NCBI RefSeq assembly: GCF_030063205.1
Contig: NZ_JASISQ010000008.1
Coordinates: 1-64,000, forward strand
Reading direction: 5' to 3'
Origin: Arthrobacter antibioticus
Lineage (GTDB): Bacteria; Actinomycetota; Actinomycetes; Actinomycetales; Micrococcaceae
DNA length: 64,000 bases
In this document: positions 1 to 8,957 of the stretch, one piece after another
Position numbering within the stretch: position 1 is the stretch's first letter
Layout: the number at the start of each line of letters is the position of its first letter
Program-made: the position numbers and the translations under genes
The notes under the pieces: model-generated
Databases searched by the model: none
Told to the model about the DNA's origin: nothing
The model's input: only the letters and a program-made list of their open reading frames with translations

Positions 1-141
1 ACCCGGCGCCGGGTGGCTTTATCCGCAAACGGCGGCTTTTTCAGTAAGTGGACGAATTTCCTTGAGCGCAACAAAATCCCCACACGTCGCTTCAGCTTTT
101 CTGCTGAGCGTCGTGCAGGGTTTGTTACGTTTGGTGTCTAA
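1..141 (+). CDS. C-terminal end of an unidentified protein (partial)
   Basis: The frame is open from the first base for 46 codons and stops with TAA at 139-141. The visible tail is rich in Arg, Ser and Phe and ends in AGFVTFGV. I do not recognise the family. It converges on the DUF3073 gene with only six bases between the stop codons, which is compatible with a real gene end. The open frame is short, so this could be chance. The upstream part outside the window would decide it. Confidence 0.4.
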   Translation, partial: TRRRVALSANGGFFSKWTNFLERNKIPTRRFSFSAERRAGFVTFGV

Positions 142-147
142 GCGTCC

Positions 148-378
148 CTAGCCAATGCGGCGGGTGTCCACTTCGTCGTCGTCCTCAAACTGATCCGCAT
201 ATTTATCTTCATATGCCGAATAATCCGGCTCTGCAGGAATCTCAACGTGATGGCTCGGGGCTCGCCGAGTAGTCGCACCGAGCTCTTTTTGCAGAGCAGA
301 ATAATCAGTGTTCGGGGAGTAGTACTTAATGTCCCGAGCCTGCTTGGTTGCCTTCGCCTTTTGACGGCCGCGCCCCAT
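148..378 (-). CDS. DUF3073 domain-containing protein
   Basis: A 76-residue protein that starts MGRGRQKAKATKQARDIKYY, the conserved opening of the actinobacterial DUF3073 family. The N-terminal half is basic with a conserved KYYSPNTDY stretch, and the C-terminal half is acidic (FEDDDEVD). No membrane segment or signal peptide is seen, so it is probably cytosolic. The start ATG at 378 follows a G-rich ribosome site (AAAGGGGG). In many actinobacteria this gene lies near purine biosynthesis genes, but none is visible here. The biochemical role of the family is not known to me. The assignment rests on length and the N-terminal motif. Confidence 0.9.
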   Translation of the reverse strand: MGRGRQKAKATKQARDIKYYSPNTDYSALQKELGATTRRAPSHHVEIPAEPDYSAYEDKYADQFEDDDEVDTRRIG

Positions 379-703
379 GGCGTGACCCCCTTTTTACACT
401 TGGACCAGAGGTGGTCGCTCGGGCTAAGAGCGAGGCTCCGGAATATTCGGTCAATTTGTCGTATTCCTAGATTACATTAGTTCTGCGACGGTAGTGTCCC
501 ACCATGGGGTGTTCTGCCCATAGCCAAACCGTGGGATTGGGCCGGTTGGAACGCTTTATTCGGTAGAGTCACGTGCAAGTAGAGTATTTATTCCATGAGG
601 GCGGCGTGCCGACGGCATCCACAAAGTGTCTGTAAACACTTTCCCTCACCACACGCACAACGTTTGCCCAAAGCAAAATGCGCAGCACGGAAGGTTAGTC
701 CCC
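379..703. other. Divergent intergenic region between DUF3073 and the septum-formation-type gene
   Basis: These 325 bases separate two divergently transcribed genes and must carry both promoters. An AT-richer stretch at about 455-485 could serve the leftward gene. A TAGAGT/TATTTATT stretch at about 565-592 and the sequence up to the GGAAGG ribosome site at 688-693 could serve the rightward one. An in-frame GTG at 626 would lengthen the rightward protein by 26 residues, but it lacks a ribosome site. I see no RNA gene or clear operator. Confidence 0.4.
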
Positions 704-2830
704 ATGAACGAGAGCAGCAACGCCAACGATCAGGGCGCCCAGAACAGCCCTCCACCGGAGCCGCTTGAGCCAACCACGGCTCCAGAGCCAGCAGCACCAG
801 CTCAGGAAAACCTCGAGCCTGTCATTTCAGGCTCGGACTACACCTTTGACGAGCCACAGCTTGGGGCCGCGGAAATCAGCGAGGAGGTCGCCGAAAGCGT
901 TGACCTGCAGGCTGCTGCCGCTGAGGCAGCGAAGGTAGAACACGAAGCCGAATTGGCCGCCCAGGGAGTGTCCTCAACCCTCGCCACTGACATTCCCGCG
1001 CCTACATTCAAATCCCCTGAGTCCACCCCGGAGCAACCGATCGATTGGGACGATGCGCCTACTGTTATGCGCACGGATTTCTCTAAGCCTCCTGTTGCGA
1101 GCAATCCCTGGACCCAGGGGGAGGCCGCACAGGGGGAGGCCGCACAGGGAGAGACCGCCCAGGCAGAGGCCGCCGTAGGACAGGTCGCTGACGTGGAGCC
1201 AGTTCAGCAAATGGCTACCCCCACCGAATCGGTGACACCCCCGAGGCAGGTTCCCGCAACGCCTCCAGCGCCCCCGACCATGCCACCTGCTTCCCCTCCC
1301 CGAGAGCAGCCGCAGAACGAGCAGCCCACGCAAGAGTTTGCTGCGCAGCCACAGAACCAGTCCGACGACGGCGCCCCTGCAGTTTCCGCTACTGAGGCTA
1401 TTGAGGCTACTGAGGCTGCCGCGCTCACAGAGCAGGCAGCAACCGCAGACTCTGTCGGTGGAGGTGCCCCTGACGTGGCGTCTGAAGCATCCCCCGATGC
1501 ATCAGGGCCCCTTGAAACTGCAGCTCCTGAAACTGCACCCCCTGCAGCTGCACCGCACTTTGGTCCTGGCGTGGCTGACGGTCACGGCTGGCGTCGTCCC
1601 GAAACCCAATGGCAGCAATCGGCTACGCCTTGGCAGCCGAAGGCCGGAGGCTGGCAATCCCCTGCCCAGCTGGCCCGCGGTGAAGCCGATGCTGCCGCCG
1701 CGGCTGCACTGGCAAGCTCGCAACAATCTGAAAATTCCGGCGCCCCTACCTCCGCAACCGGCGAAGTTCCCACTGCGGATCCAGGCTTCTCTGAGGCCAC
1801 GCTGCCCCTCGAACAGCAGCAGTATCAGGCTGGGCACAGTGCACCGGCTCCGTTTGGCCAGCAGCCTGCTCCTGGCGGCCAGGCACCCTTTGGCGCAACA
1901 GGTCAGCAGGGAGCGCCCACCCAACCGGCCACACAGCAGTACGGTGCAGGTCAATACGGCGCAGGTCAGTACGGCGCACAGCAGTACGGCGCAGCCGGTG
2001 TTCCGCCGGCACCGGGAACAGGCACCCCTCCATACCAAGGCGGACCGCAAGGCCCCGGCTATCCAGGTAATCAAGGCCCCGGGTACCCCGGCGGCCCACA
2101 AGGACCAGGCTACGCCGGTGGGCCACAGGGGCCAGGGTATCCTGGCGGTCCCCAGGGCCCCGGCAGCCCCAATGGAAGTGGCTCTGGCGGAAGTGGCCCT
2201 GGTGGAAACGGTGGTGGCAAGAAGAAGCTCTTCATTATCCTCGGTATTGCCGTACTTGGTTTAGGTCTGATCATCTTCTTCGTGTGGCTTCTCCTTGGTT
2301 TGATCCTTGGAAATATCAACAAAGCAGACCCCAGCCCGGTCGCCGCTTCGCAGTCGCAGCAGCAGAGTCCAGCCACTGAGCCCAGTGACAATGCCACTGC
2401 GGCTGCGAGCGCCTCACCCACCGAAGATGCAACGTCAACTGACGGAGCTGCGGATCCTGACACGGGCCTAATGTTCCCCGCTCTATCACCGTTGGAATGG
2501 CTGGAGGGGGATTGTTTGCGAGATTTTAAGAATGCTTCCACACCGGCCGACGTTGTACTTTGCAGCACACCTCACAACGCCCAGCTCGCAGGCACTTTCA
2601 ACTATGAAATCTCGGACGACTTCCCTGGGGCAGAAGCGCTTAAAGCTAAAGCTGCTGACGTGTGCAACGGCGTTGAGTTAACGTCAGCGGCCGCTAAAAT
2701 CACGACCCTGAAACAAACCACCGCTTATCCTTCGGAGTCCACCTGGACTGAACGCGATGATCGTCGGGTCGACTGCATGGTTCATGACACGCGGGACGGC
2801 AATCCGCTGGAAACCTCGCTGACAAAATAG
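704..2830 (+). CDS. Pro/Gly/Gln-rich membrane protein with C-terminal septum-formation-like domain
   Basis: A 708-residue bitopic protein. About 500 residues are low complexity: acidic/Ala-rich first, then QGEAA pentads, then QYGAG units and GPQGPGYPGG units. A basic KKK marks the inner face of one membrane helix at about 508-535. After a Ser/Ala/Thr linker, a folded extracytoplasmic domain (about 595-708) has WLEGDCLRDF and conserved cysteines (C..LCSTPHNAQ..C..C), typical of the septum-formation/DUF4190-type domain of Actinobacteria. The ATG at 704 is chosen because GGAAGG lies about ten bases upstream. The partner and exact role are unknown. A cell-division role is inferred from the domain only. 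A strong hairpin terminates the gene. Confidence 0.75.
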   Translation: MNESSNANDQGAQNSPPPEPLEPTTAPEPAAPAQENLEPVISGSDYTFDEPQLGAAEISEEVAESVDLQAAAAEAAKVEHEAELAAQGVSSTLATDIPAPTFKSPESTPEQPIDWDDAPTVMRTDFSKPPVASNPWTQGEAAQGEAAQGETAQAEAAVGQVADVEPVQQMATPTESVTPPRQVPATPPAPPTMPPASPPREQPQNEQPTQEFAAQPQNQSDDGAPAVSATEAIEATEAAALTEQAATADSVGGGAPDVASEASPDASGPLETAAPETAPPAAAPHFGPGVADGHGWRRPETQWQQSATPWQPKAGGWQSPAQLARGEADAAAAAALASSQQSENSGAPTSATGEVPTADPGFSEATLPLEQQQYQAGHSAPAPFGQQPAPGGQAPFGATGQQGAPTQPATQQYGAGQYGAGQYGAQQYGAAGVPPAPGTGTPPYQGGPQGPGYPGNQGPGYPGGPQGPGYAGGPQGPGYPGGPQGPGSPNGSGSGGSGPGGNGGGKKKLFIILGIAVLGLGLIIFFVWLLLGLILGNINKADPSPVAASQSQQQSPATEPSDNATAAASASPTEDATSTDGAADPDTGLMFPALSPLEWLEGDCLRDFKNASTPADVVLCSTPHNAQLAGTFNYEISDDFPGAEALKAKAADVCNGVELTSAAAKITTLKQTTAYPSESTWTERDDRRVDCMVHDTRDGNPLETSLTK
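1115..1174 (+). repeat. Four 15-bp tandem repeats encoding QGEAA-like pentads
   Basis: The unit CAGGGGGAGGCCGCA occurs exactly twice (1115-1144) and then in two diverged copies (1145-1174). They encode QGEAA, QGEAA, QGETA and QAEAA. The in-frame unit length keeps the protein intact, so copy number could vary between strains. Confidence 0.9.
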
Positions 2831-2858
2831 CAAGAAGTAGGCCAGCACCGAGAAATAC

Positions 2859-2899
2859 GAGAGGGGTGGGAAACGGATTACCCGTTTCCCACCCCTCTC
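2859..2899. terminator. Bidirectional terminator hairpin between convergent genes
   Basis: A perfect 18-bp inverted repeat (2859-2876 with 2882-2899) has a five-base loop. It lies between the end of the septum-type gene (2830) and the end of clpB (2932), and can fold on either transcript. There is no long U-tract. Confidence 0.85.
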
Positions 2900-2931
2900 A
2901 CCAGTTAGCCGGCCAGGATTCCCTGGGTTCT

Positions 2932-5547
2932 CTATTTCCGGCTGACAGTCAGTCCGGAGGTAGCACCTGAAATCGGGTCCAGTTCATCGAAGTCGGCCGA
3001 GGTATCCACCAAAACTGTGTCGCCGTCGGTAATGGCACCAGCCAAAATTTCCTTGGCCAGCCTGTCACCGATCTGTCGTTGCACCAACCTGCGCAGGGGC
3101 CGCGCACCGTAGGCAGGATCGTAACCCGTCAGAGCCAGCCATGCCTTCGCAGCCTCAGTCACCTCAAGGCTCAGGCGCCGCTGGTACAGCCGGGCTGCCA
3201 GAGACTGCACCTGCAGGTCAACAATTCGCGACAGTTCATCCACGGTGAGCGCATCAAACATGACGATCTCATCGAGCCGGTTCAGGAACTCAGGTTTGAA
3301 TGAGGACTCCACAATGGACATGACTGCCTTGTGCTTTTCATCCTCTGACAGTGACTGGTCAACTAAGAACTGGGAGCCCAAATTCGAGGTCAGGACAATG
3401 ATGACGTTGCGGAAATCAACTGTTCTACCCTGACCGTCGGTGAGCCGACCGTCGTCGAACACCTGCAGAAGGATGTCAAAGACTTCCGGGTGCGCCTTTT
3501 CAACTTCGTCCAAGAGCACAACGGAGTATGGCCGGCGGCGTACGGCCTCAGTCAGCTGCCCACCCTCGTCGTAACCCACGTAACCGGGGGGCGCACCAAC
3601 CAGCCTCGAGACGGAGTGCTTCTCAGAGTATTCGCTCATATCGATGCGGATCATGGCGCGTTCGTCGTCGAAGAGGAAGTCAGCCAACGCCTTGGCCAGC
3701 TCAGTTTTACCAACACCCGTGGGTCCAAGGAACAGGAACGAGCCCGTGGGCCTGTCCGGATCGCTGATGCCGGCGCGTGCCCGGCGGACGGCGTCAGAGA
3801 CAGCGGTGACAGCTGAGGCTTGGCCGATTAGTCGGGATCCCAAAACCTGCTCCATTTGCAGCAGCTTTTGGCTTTCACCCTGCAACATCCGTCCGGCCGG
3901 AATCCCTGTCCAGGCCGAAATGACTTCTGCTATATCATCAGCGGTGACTTCCTCTGCCACCATGAGTTCTGCCTTATCAGCGGACTCCTCCTCAGCCGCA
4001 GCAGCCTCTAATTCGTGCTGTAAAGCCGGGATTTCCCCGTACAGGACCCGAGACGCCTGCTCAAGATCGCCGTCGCGCTGTGCCTTGTCCGCAATGGAGC
4101 GCAGCTCATCAAGTTTGGCCTTCAGATCACCCACACGGTTCAGGCCGGCCTTCTCGGCTTCCCACCGGGCGTTCAATCCGGAAAGCTCTTCCTTTTTGTC
4201 AGCCATATCCGCGCGGAGGGCATCAAGGCGTTCCATGGATGCCGCATCAGTTTCCCCGCTGAGGGCCAGTTCCTCCATTGTCAGGCGGTCGACGGCGCGG
4301 CGCAGCTGGTCGATCTCCTCCGGCGCGGAGTCAATCTCCATGCGCAGCCGGGAAGCCGCCTCATCCATCAAGTCAATGGCCTTGTCAGGCAGGTGGCGGC
4401 CGCTGATGTAGCGGTTGGACAGTGTTGCGGCCGCGACCAGGGCAGAGTCTGCGATGGCCACTTTGTGGTGCGCTTCATAACGCTCCTTCAGCCCACGCAA
4501 AATACCGATGGTGTCATCAACACTGGGTTCACCAACGTAGACCTGCTGGAACCTGCGCTCCAAAGCCGGATCCTTCTCAATGTTTTCCCGGTACTCATCG
4601 AGGGTTGTGGCACCGATCAGGCGCAACTCACCGCGCGCCAGCATGGGTTTGAGCATATTGCCCGCATCCATGGAACCTTCCGAGGCACCAGCACCCACAA
4701 CCGTGTGGATTTCATCGATGAACGTCACGATCTGCCCATCGGAGGCCTTGATCTCCTCAAGGACAGCTTTGAGGCGCTCCTCAAATTCGCCACGGTATTT
4801 GGCCCCGGCCACCATGGCTGAGAGGTCAAGACTGATCAACGACTTACCGCGCAGCGATTCGGGCACATCCCCTGCAACCATCCGCTGGGCCAGACCTTCA
4901 ACAACGGCTGTTTTGCCAACGCCAGGCTCCCCGATCAACACCGGGTTATTCTTGGTGCGACGGCTCAGTACCTGGATGACCCGGCGAATCTCGGCATCGC
5001 GGCCAATCACCGGATCAAGCTTGCCGGAGCGGGCAATGGCTGTCATGTCAACACCAAATTTTTCCAGTGCTTCAAACGTGTTCTCGGGATCGGGGGTGGT
5101 GACCTTGCCATCGCCACGCACTGACGGAAGCGCCGCATCCAGCGCGGCTCTAGTGGCACCACTCTGGCGCAGGGCACTTCCTGTTGCTCCGGCGTCGTCC
5201 GCTAGACCCAAAAGCAGGTGCTCGGTGGAGACATAGTTATCTCCCATGCGCTCGGCGGTCTGCTGCGCGGCCTGCACCACCAACAGGGTGTTTCGGCTCA
5301 ATTGTGCCTGGGCTACCGAGGTCCCGGACGACGACGGGAGGTTGCGAATGGCTGTACTGGCACCAACACTGACCTCATCCGGGTCCACTCCTGCGCCCTT
5401 CAAAAGGGCCACAGCAACGCTTTGGCGCTGATCCATGAGGGCCTTGAGCAGGTGGGCGGGCTCCACCGCAGGATTCCCGGCGGTGGAGGCGTTCATGGCG
5501 GCGGCGGAAAGAGCCTCCTGGCTCTTAGTGGTGAATTTGGCGTCCAA
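2932..5547 (-). CDS. clpB: ATP-dependent chaperone ClpB (disaggregase)
   Basis: Hexameric AAA+ disaggregase that pulls polypeptides from aggregates together with DnaK-DnaJ-GrpE. The protein has an N-terminal Clp repeat domain, a first ATPase domain (GEPGVGKTA near residue 205, Walker B FIDEIHT), a coiled-coil middle domain rich in Glu/Leu, and a second ATPase domain (GPTGVGKTE near 605, LLDEVEKA). I place the start at TTG 5545-5547, giving [10 protein letters not shown], the usual family N-terminus, with AAAGGAC just upstream. The in-frame ATG at 5587-5589 would add 14 unrelated residues. Length (871 residues) is normal. A HAIR operator upstream points to HspR repression, and HspR is encoded near 30 kb. 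Confidence 0.96.
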   Translation of the reverse strand: MDAKFTTKSQEALSAAAMNASTAGNPAVEPAHLLKALMDQRQSVAVALLKGAGVDPDEVSVGASTAIRNLPSSSGTSVAQAQLSRNTLLVVQAAQQTAERMGDNYVSTEHLLLGLADDAGATGSALRQSGATRAALDAALPSVRGDGKVTTPDPENTFEALEKFGVDMTAIARSGKLDPVIGRDAEIRRVIQVLSRRTKNNPVLIGEPGVGKTAVVEGLAQRMVAGDVPESLRGKSLISLDLSAMVAGAKYRGEFEERLKAVLEEIKASDGQIVTFIDEIHTVVGAGASEGSMDAGNMLKPMLARGELRLIGATTLDEYRENIEKDPALERRFQQVYVGEPSVDDTIGILRGLKERYEAHHKVAIADSALVAAATLSNRYISGRHLPDKAIDLMDEAASRLRMEIDSAPEEIDQLRRAVDRLTMEELALSGETDAASMERLDALRADMADKKEELSGLNARWEAEKAGLNRVGDLKAKLDELRSIADKAQRDGDLEQASRVLYGEIPALQHELEAAAAEEESADKAELMVAEEVTADDIAEVISAWTGIPAGRMLQGESQKLLQMEQVLGSRLIGQASAVTAVSDAVRRARAGISDPDRPTGSFLFLGPTGVGKTELAKALADFLFDDERAMIRIDMSEYSEKHSVSRLVGAPPGYVGYDEGGQLTEAVRRRPYSVVLLDEVEKAHPEVFDILLQVFDDGRLTDGQGRTVDFRNVIIVLTSNLGSQFLVDQSLSEDEKHKAVMSIVESSFKPEFLNRLDEIVMFDALTVDELSRIVDLQVQSLAARLYQRRLSLEVTEAAKAWLALTGYDPAYGARPLRRLVQRQIGDRLAKEILAGAITDGDTVLVDTSADFDELDPISGATSGLTVSRK

Positions 5548-5599
5548 GAGAAGTCCTTTCATCGGCTGGGGGAGGGCGTAAAAACCCATCCCGATAAAG

Positions 5600-5618
5600 T
5601 TGAGTCTACTACGCTCAA
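5600..5618 (-). promoter_or_regulatory. HAIR operator (HspR site) upstream of clpB
   Basis: TTGAGT-N7-GCTCAA, extended to a perfect AGTTGAG/CTCAACT palindrome. It matches the known HspR-associated inverted repeat (CTTGAGT-N7-ACTCAAG). It lies about 55 bases upstream of the clpB start. The same arms with the same N7 spacer occur twice before dnaK. Confidence 0.85.
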
Positions 5619-5869
5619 CTTTGAAATTGGGCGCCTTATTCCAAAGATTTTTTAGACCTCGAAAAATCCTGCGCCAAAAACGGCTCTTTAAGCACGGCTG
5701 TTGGCGGAATTATCCATCAACGCCAGGCATCAACCCATGCGGACGTCCCGGCAATCCCCGCCTGCCGGTAGCGTTCCTTTTGTCCGGGTTTTCAATGTGT
5801 GCGTTGAGGGAGAATTCCCTGAAGGGTTTCCCCTCCGTCCCACCCATCGAATAAAACATGGAAGTTTCC

Positions 5870-6565
5870 TCAGGTTGGCTTACGCGCCACCCAAATCATG
5901 TTGGTGCCCATGAACCTGGGCTTCACCTGGACGTGCTCAAACCCGGCCTGCTGGAACTTTTGCTCCAACGCCTTAGGGGTCAGGAAGCCCAGGGTGGAAT
6001 CGACCAGGTACTGGTATGCCTCACGGTCGCGGCCAATGATTGCCCCCAACGTTGGGATGACTATGCGCATGCCAAGACGGATGAATGGGGAAAGCATGCC
6101 GCTGGGAGGGGACGATTCAAGAGCTGCCACTACTCCGCCAGGCTTGAGTACGCGGAACTGCTCGTTCAACACCGTATCCAGATCGCTGACATTGCGCAGG
6201 AGGTATCCGTGACTCACGCCGTCGAACGTATTGTCCTTGAAGGGCAGTTCATGGGCATCGGCAAACTGCCACTGGATATTTGCGTTGCCCGCTTGCTGGC
6301 GGGCCACCTCCAGCATGGACTCGGAAAAATCAGCTCCAATGATGGTAGCCGCAGGGTGCACCGCTGCGATGGCCTTGGCAATGACGCCTGTCCCCGTGGC
6401 CAGATCAAGGTAGCTGCGTCCGGGCGCGGAGGTGGCAATGGCGGCAACGTCCCTGCACCAGCGCCTATGTGAATTCAGCGTCATGAGCCGGTTCATTAGG
6501 TCATAGCGCCGGGCGATGGCGTTGAAAGTAGCCTGAACTGAAGAATCTTCTTTTCGCATTGCCAT
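5870..6565 (-). CDS. UbiE/MenG-like class I SAM-dependent methyltransferase
   Basis: A 231-residue protein with a Rossmann methyltransferase fold. The SAM-binding motif LDLATGTGVIAKAI lies near residue 55, an acidic motif II at GADFS, and the UbiE-type segments NAIARRYDLMNRL at the N-terminus and RNVSDLDTVLNEQFRVLKPGG in the middle are present. These match the UbiE/COQ5/MenG family, which C-methylates demethylmenaquinone. No menaquinone genes are next to it, and the post-motif region (ALESSPPSGMLSP) differs from the usual CEFSxP, so it could be a paralogue with another substrate. The start is the ATG at 6565, with GAAGG a few bases upstream. It appears monocistronic. Confidence 0.75.
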   Translation of the reverse strand: MAMRKEDSSVQATFNAIARRYDLMNRLMTLNSHRRWCRDVAAIATSAPGRSYLDLATGTGVIAKAIAAVHPAATIIGADFSESMLEVARQQAGNANIQWQFADAHELPFKDNTFDGVSHGYLLRNVSDLDTVLNEQFRVLKPGGVVAALESSPPSGMLSPFIRLGMRIVIPTLGAIIGRDREAYQYLVDSTLGFLTPKALEQKFQQAGFEHVQVKPRFMGTNMIWVARKPT

Positions 6566-6668
6566 TGACCTTCATTTGATGTGTTGGACCCAAACGATTC
6601 TATGCGGGCGCAGCTCTGCGGCACATTCGCAGGGCAGTCCACTTGGAGCCAGGGCAGGAGCGAGCACC

Positions 6669-6674
6669 TAAGCT
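6669..6674 (+). promoter_or_regulatory. Candidate -10 box for a leaderless transcript
   Basis: TAAGCT is followed by exactly six bases and then the ATG at 6681. No ribosome site is present. The spacing would put the transcript start on the start codon. Confidence 0.6.
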
Positions 6675-6680
6675 AAAAGC

Positions 6681-7568
6681 ATGATCTTCATCGATCCGCC
6701 CTACTGGCCAGCGCACGGAACCGTGTTCTCGCATTTGATCTCCAACACCTCACTTGATGAGTTGCACGCCTTTGCGGCAGCCAATGGAGTCACCAGACGC
6801 GCTTTTGACCTTGATCACTACGACGTCGCGAAGCGCCGTTACGAGGGTCTGGTCGCAGCAGGAGCAATTCCGGTATCAGGCAAGGAGTTGGCCCGCACAC
6901 TGATGGACTCTGGGTTGCGAATCAAAGCAAAATACCGAGTCAAATCTGTTGCCTCGGTATTGGGGTTGCGCTGGAACGCCCTCCTGCCGGGCCAGCCACA
7001 CCTTGGCTCCGATTTACTCACCCGCTGGAACGAGCCGCACAGGCACTACCACTCGGGAACGCACCTACTGGCGGTACTGGAAGCACTAGAGCTGCTCACT
7101 GAGCGCTGCGTCCCCCGCACCGTGGAACTAGCCGCCTGGTTTCATGACGCCGTCTACAACGGCACCGCCACGGACGAAGAAGAGTCGGCCAAATTAGCGC
7201 AACTGTACTTAAAAGATGTAGTGACCCCCGCGGAAGTAGCAGAAGTTGCTCGGCTTGTTCGCCTCACAGCTACCCATGCCCCCGAGCCTGGCGATAGCTC
7301 CGGGCACTTGCTTTGCGACGCCGACCTAGCCATCCTTGGCGGTACGCCGGAACTCTATTCCCACTATATTGCTGGCATTCGACGCGACTATTCACACGTT
7401 ACGGACTGCAATTTTACCAACGGAAGAGCTACCGTAGTACGTCAATTACTAGCCCTGAGACCGCTATTCCATACGCGCAAAGGCCAGGCGCTGTGGGCGG
7501 CGCAGGCACAGCACAACCTCAGTCGGGAACTAAAACAGTTGAACCAAATAAATGCCGTGGGCTCATAG
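6681..7568 (+). CDS. DUF4031 domain fused to a predicted HD-type metal-dependent phosphohydrolase
   Basis: A 295-residue two-domain protein. Residues 1 to about 85 (MIFIDPPYWPAHGTVFSHL, later FDLDHYDVAKRRYEGL) match DUF4031. Residues about 100-290 match the COG4339 HD-superfamily type: HYHSGTHL (H124, H128), WFHDAVYN (H155-D156) and LCDADLAILG (D213, D215) are the likely metal ligands. The substrate is unknown. Both halves look intact, so this is a true fusion rather than two overlapping frames. The gene is followed one base later by an ASCH-domain gene, suggesting one transcript. The start is the ATG at 6681 behind a leaderless-type -10 box. Confidence 0.8.
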   Translation: MIFIDPPYWPAHGTVFSHLISNTSLDELHAFAAANGVTRRAFDLDHYDVAKRRYEGLVAAGAIPVSGKELARTLMDSGLRIKAKYRVKSVASVLGLRWNALLPGQPHLGSDLLTRWNEPHRHYHSGTHLLAVLEALELLTERCVPRTVELAAWFHDAVYNGTATDEEESAKLAQLYLKDVVTPAEVAEVARLVRLTATHAPEPGDSSGHLLCDADLAILGGTPELYSHYIAGIRRDYSHVTDCNFTNGRATVVRQLLALRPLFHTRKGQALWAAQAQHNLSRELKQLNQINAVGS

Positions 7569-7569
7569 T

Positions 7570-7998
7570 ATGACTGACTGCAGCTCCCTGCCGATTGTTG
7601 AGTCCGCCTTCCCGGGACTGCTACGCGAACAACTGCTCGCAGCAATCTTGGACGGCTCAAAAACTTCCACTACCCCCACACTCATCGAAGATGAGGTTGA
7701 AAACGAAGAATTACCCCGCATTGGCCAGCGGGAGCTGGTGATTAATTCGGCCGGAAAAGGTGTTGCCGTCATAGAAACTACCGAGGTGCGCCAAGCCAAG
7801 CTGGCCAACGTTGATCTCCAGCACGTCATCGATGAGGGCGAGGACTACACCACCGTGGCACAGTGGCGGGCCGGACATGAAGAGTTTTGGCACTCCCCGG
7901 ATATGCGCAAGGCCATGGGAGACCCAAAGTTTACGGTGGATGATGACACCATATTGGTGTTGCAGCGCTTTCGGGTCATCGCCAAACTCGAGTCCTAG
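7570..7998 (+). CDS. ASCH domain-containing protein
   Basis: A 142-residue protein resembling the ASCH (PUA-like) superfamily, proposed to bind RNA or modified nucleotides. Visible features are a KTSTTPTL segment after the first helix (the usual GxKxxT region), a central strand set (GQRELVINSAGKGVAVIETTEV), and FWHSPDMRKAMG followed by TVDDDTILVLQRFRV at the C-terminus. The ATG at 7570 is one base after the upstream stop, so translational coupling to the DUF4031-HD gene is likely. A GTG/ATG slightly upstream (7552) lies inside that gene and is less likely. Ligand and partner are unknown. Confidence 0.8.
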   Translation: MTDCSSLPIVESAFPGLLREQLLAAILDGSKTSTTPTLIEDEVENEELPRIGQRELVINSAGKGVAVIETTEVRQAKLANVDLQHVIDEGEDYTTVAQWRAGHEEFWHSPDMRKAMGDPKFTVDDDTILVLQRFRVIAKLES

Positions 7999-8057
7999 CA
8001 CCGGCGGCTTCCGTTCCCGCTGGTGGCTATCAGATTTTTTCGCTCACCGCGGCCGGG

Positions 8058-8063
8058 TACCCT
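8058..8063 (+). promoter_or_regulatory. Candidate -10 box for a leaderless transcript
   Basis: TACCCT sits exactly six bases before the ATG at 8070. No ribosome site precedes this gene. A GTG immediately after the box (8064) is in frame but would leave no room for the transcript start. Confidence 0.5.
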
Positions 8064-8069
8064 GTGTGC

Positions 8070-8729
8070 ATGGCTTCGAAGAATGAACCCCGCGCACCCC
8101 GCCTCTCTCCCCTAGAGCTGCATGACCTTGTAGTAAATGACGATGCTTTCTTTGGTCCCGGTGAGACGTATGACGGGCAACGTTTTGAGCAGACCTCCTT
8201 TGATGAAGCCGATCTGAGCTCAACGGACTTTCTGGACTGTGAGCTCAATAGACCAACTTTGAATAACACCGAGCTTCGTGGTGTGCGGTTCCGTGGCACG
8301 GTCGTCAATGACAGCTTCGCCCCGATCATGAAGGGCGCCCGAACCAGCTGGCGGGATACCGAAATCACTGCCCCACGGTGGGGCTCTGCAGAACTGTATG
8401 ACAGCAGTTGGCAGTCGGTACGGATCGACGGAGGGAAGATCGACTTTTTGAACCTGCGCACCGCTAAGATCACCGACCTTCAGATCAGCGATGCCATCAT
8501 TGGCGAACTCGACCTTGGCGGGGCAACAGTCACCCGCATGTCACTGAAGAACTGCCGGATTGGCACCCTCGACCTCCAGCAGGCCAAGCTCAAAGACCTC
8601 GATCTGCGCAGCACGGATTTTCGGATTCTCAACGGCATCGGTTCCATGTCCGGGGTTGTCATTGACGATTACCAACTAAGCCTGCTTGCCCCTTTCATGG
8701 CAGCGCACCTTGGCGTCACCACTGCCTAG
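8070..8729 (+). CDS. Pentapeptide-repeat-like protein
   Basis: A 219-residue soluble protein. From about residue 40 on, the sequence follows a loose A(D/N)LXX-type pentad rhythm: FEQTSFDEADLSSTDFLDCELN, then GELDLGGATVTRMSLKNCRIGTLDLQQAKLKDLDLRSTDF split by less regular stretches. This predicts a right-handed quadrilateral beta-helix, as in pentapeptide-repeat proteins. No catalytic site is visible. Functions in the family range from gyrase protection to scaffolding, and nothing here allows a choice. Neighbours are on the same strand but appear to have their own promoters. Confidence 0.75.
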   Translation: MASKNEPRAPRLSPLELHDLVVNDDAFFGPGETYDGQRFEQTSFDEADLSSTDFLDCELNRPTLNNTELRGVRFRGTVVNDSFAPIMKGARTSWRDTEITAPRWGSAELYDSSWQSVRIDGGKIDFLNLRTAKITDLQISDAIIGELDLGGATVTRMSLKNCRIGTLDLQQAKLKDLDLRSTDFRILNGIGSMSGVVIDDYQLSLLAPFMAAHLGVTTA

Positions 8730-8957
8730 CCCCTGGGCCATTGAGAAACCCGTGCCCAGAGATGATCGGGGCAGCGCTTAGTCCCTCACGCTTAGGTTCA
8801 GCAAAATCAACAAAGGCGAGCGCTATTTCCCCTCACCTAGCAATTTGCCAGCCATGGACCCTTGCCCCACAACCCAAAGTACGGCAGCATTTTGCTTGGC
8901 AGCCCCCACGCCGGACAATTCGGGTGGGCAGAGAGCCAAGTGAGGGCGCGAAGCAGT

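Noticed and set aside
1338-2264. 308-codon plus-strand frame overlapping the septum-type gene
   Set aside because: It is an alternative frame of the low-complexity Pro/Gly/Gln region, rich in Arg/Pro/Leu with no domain.
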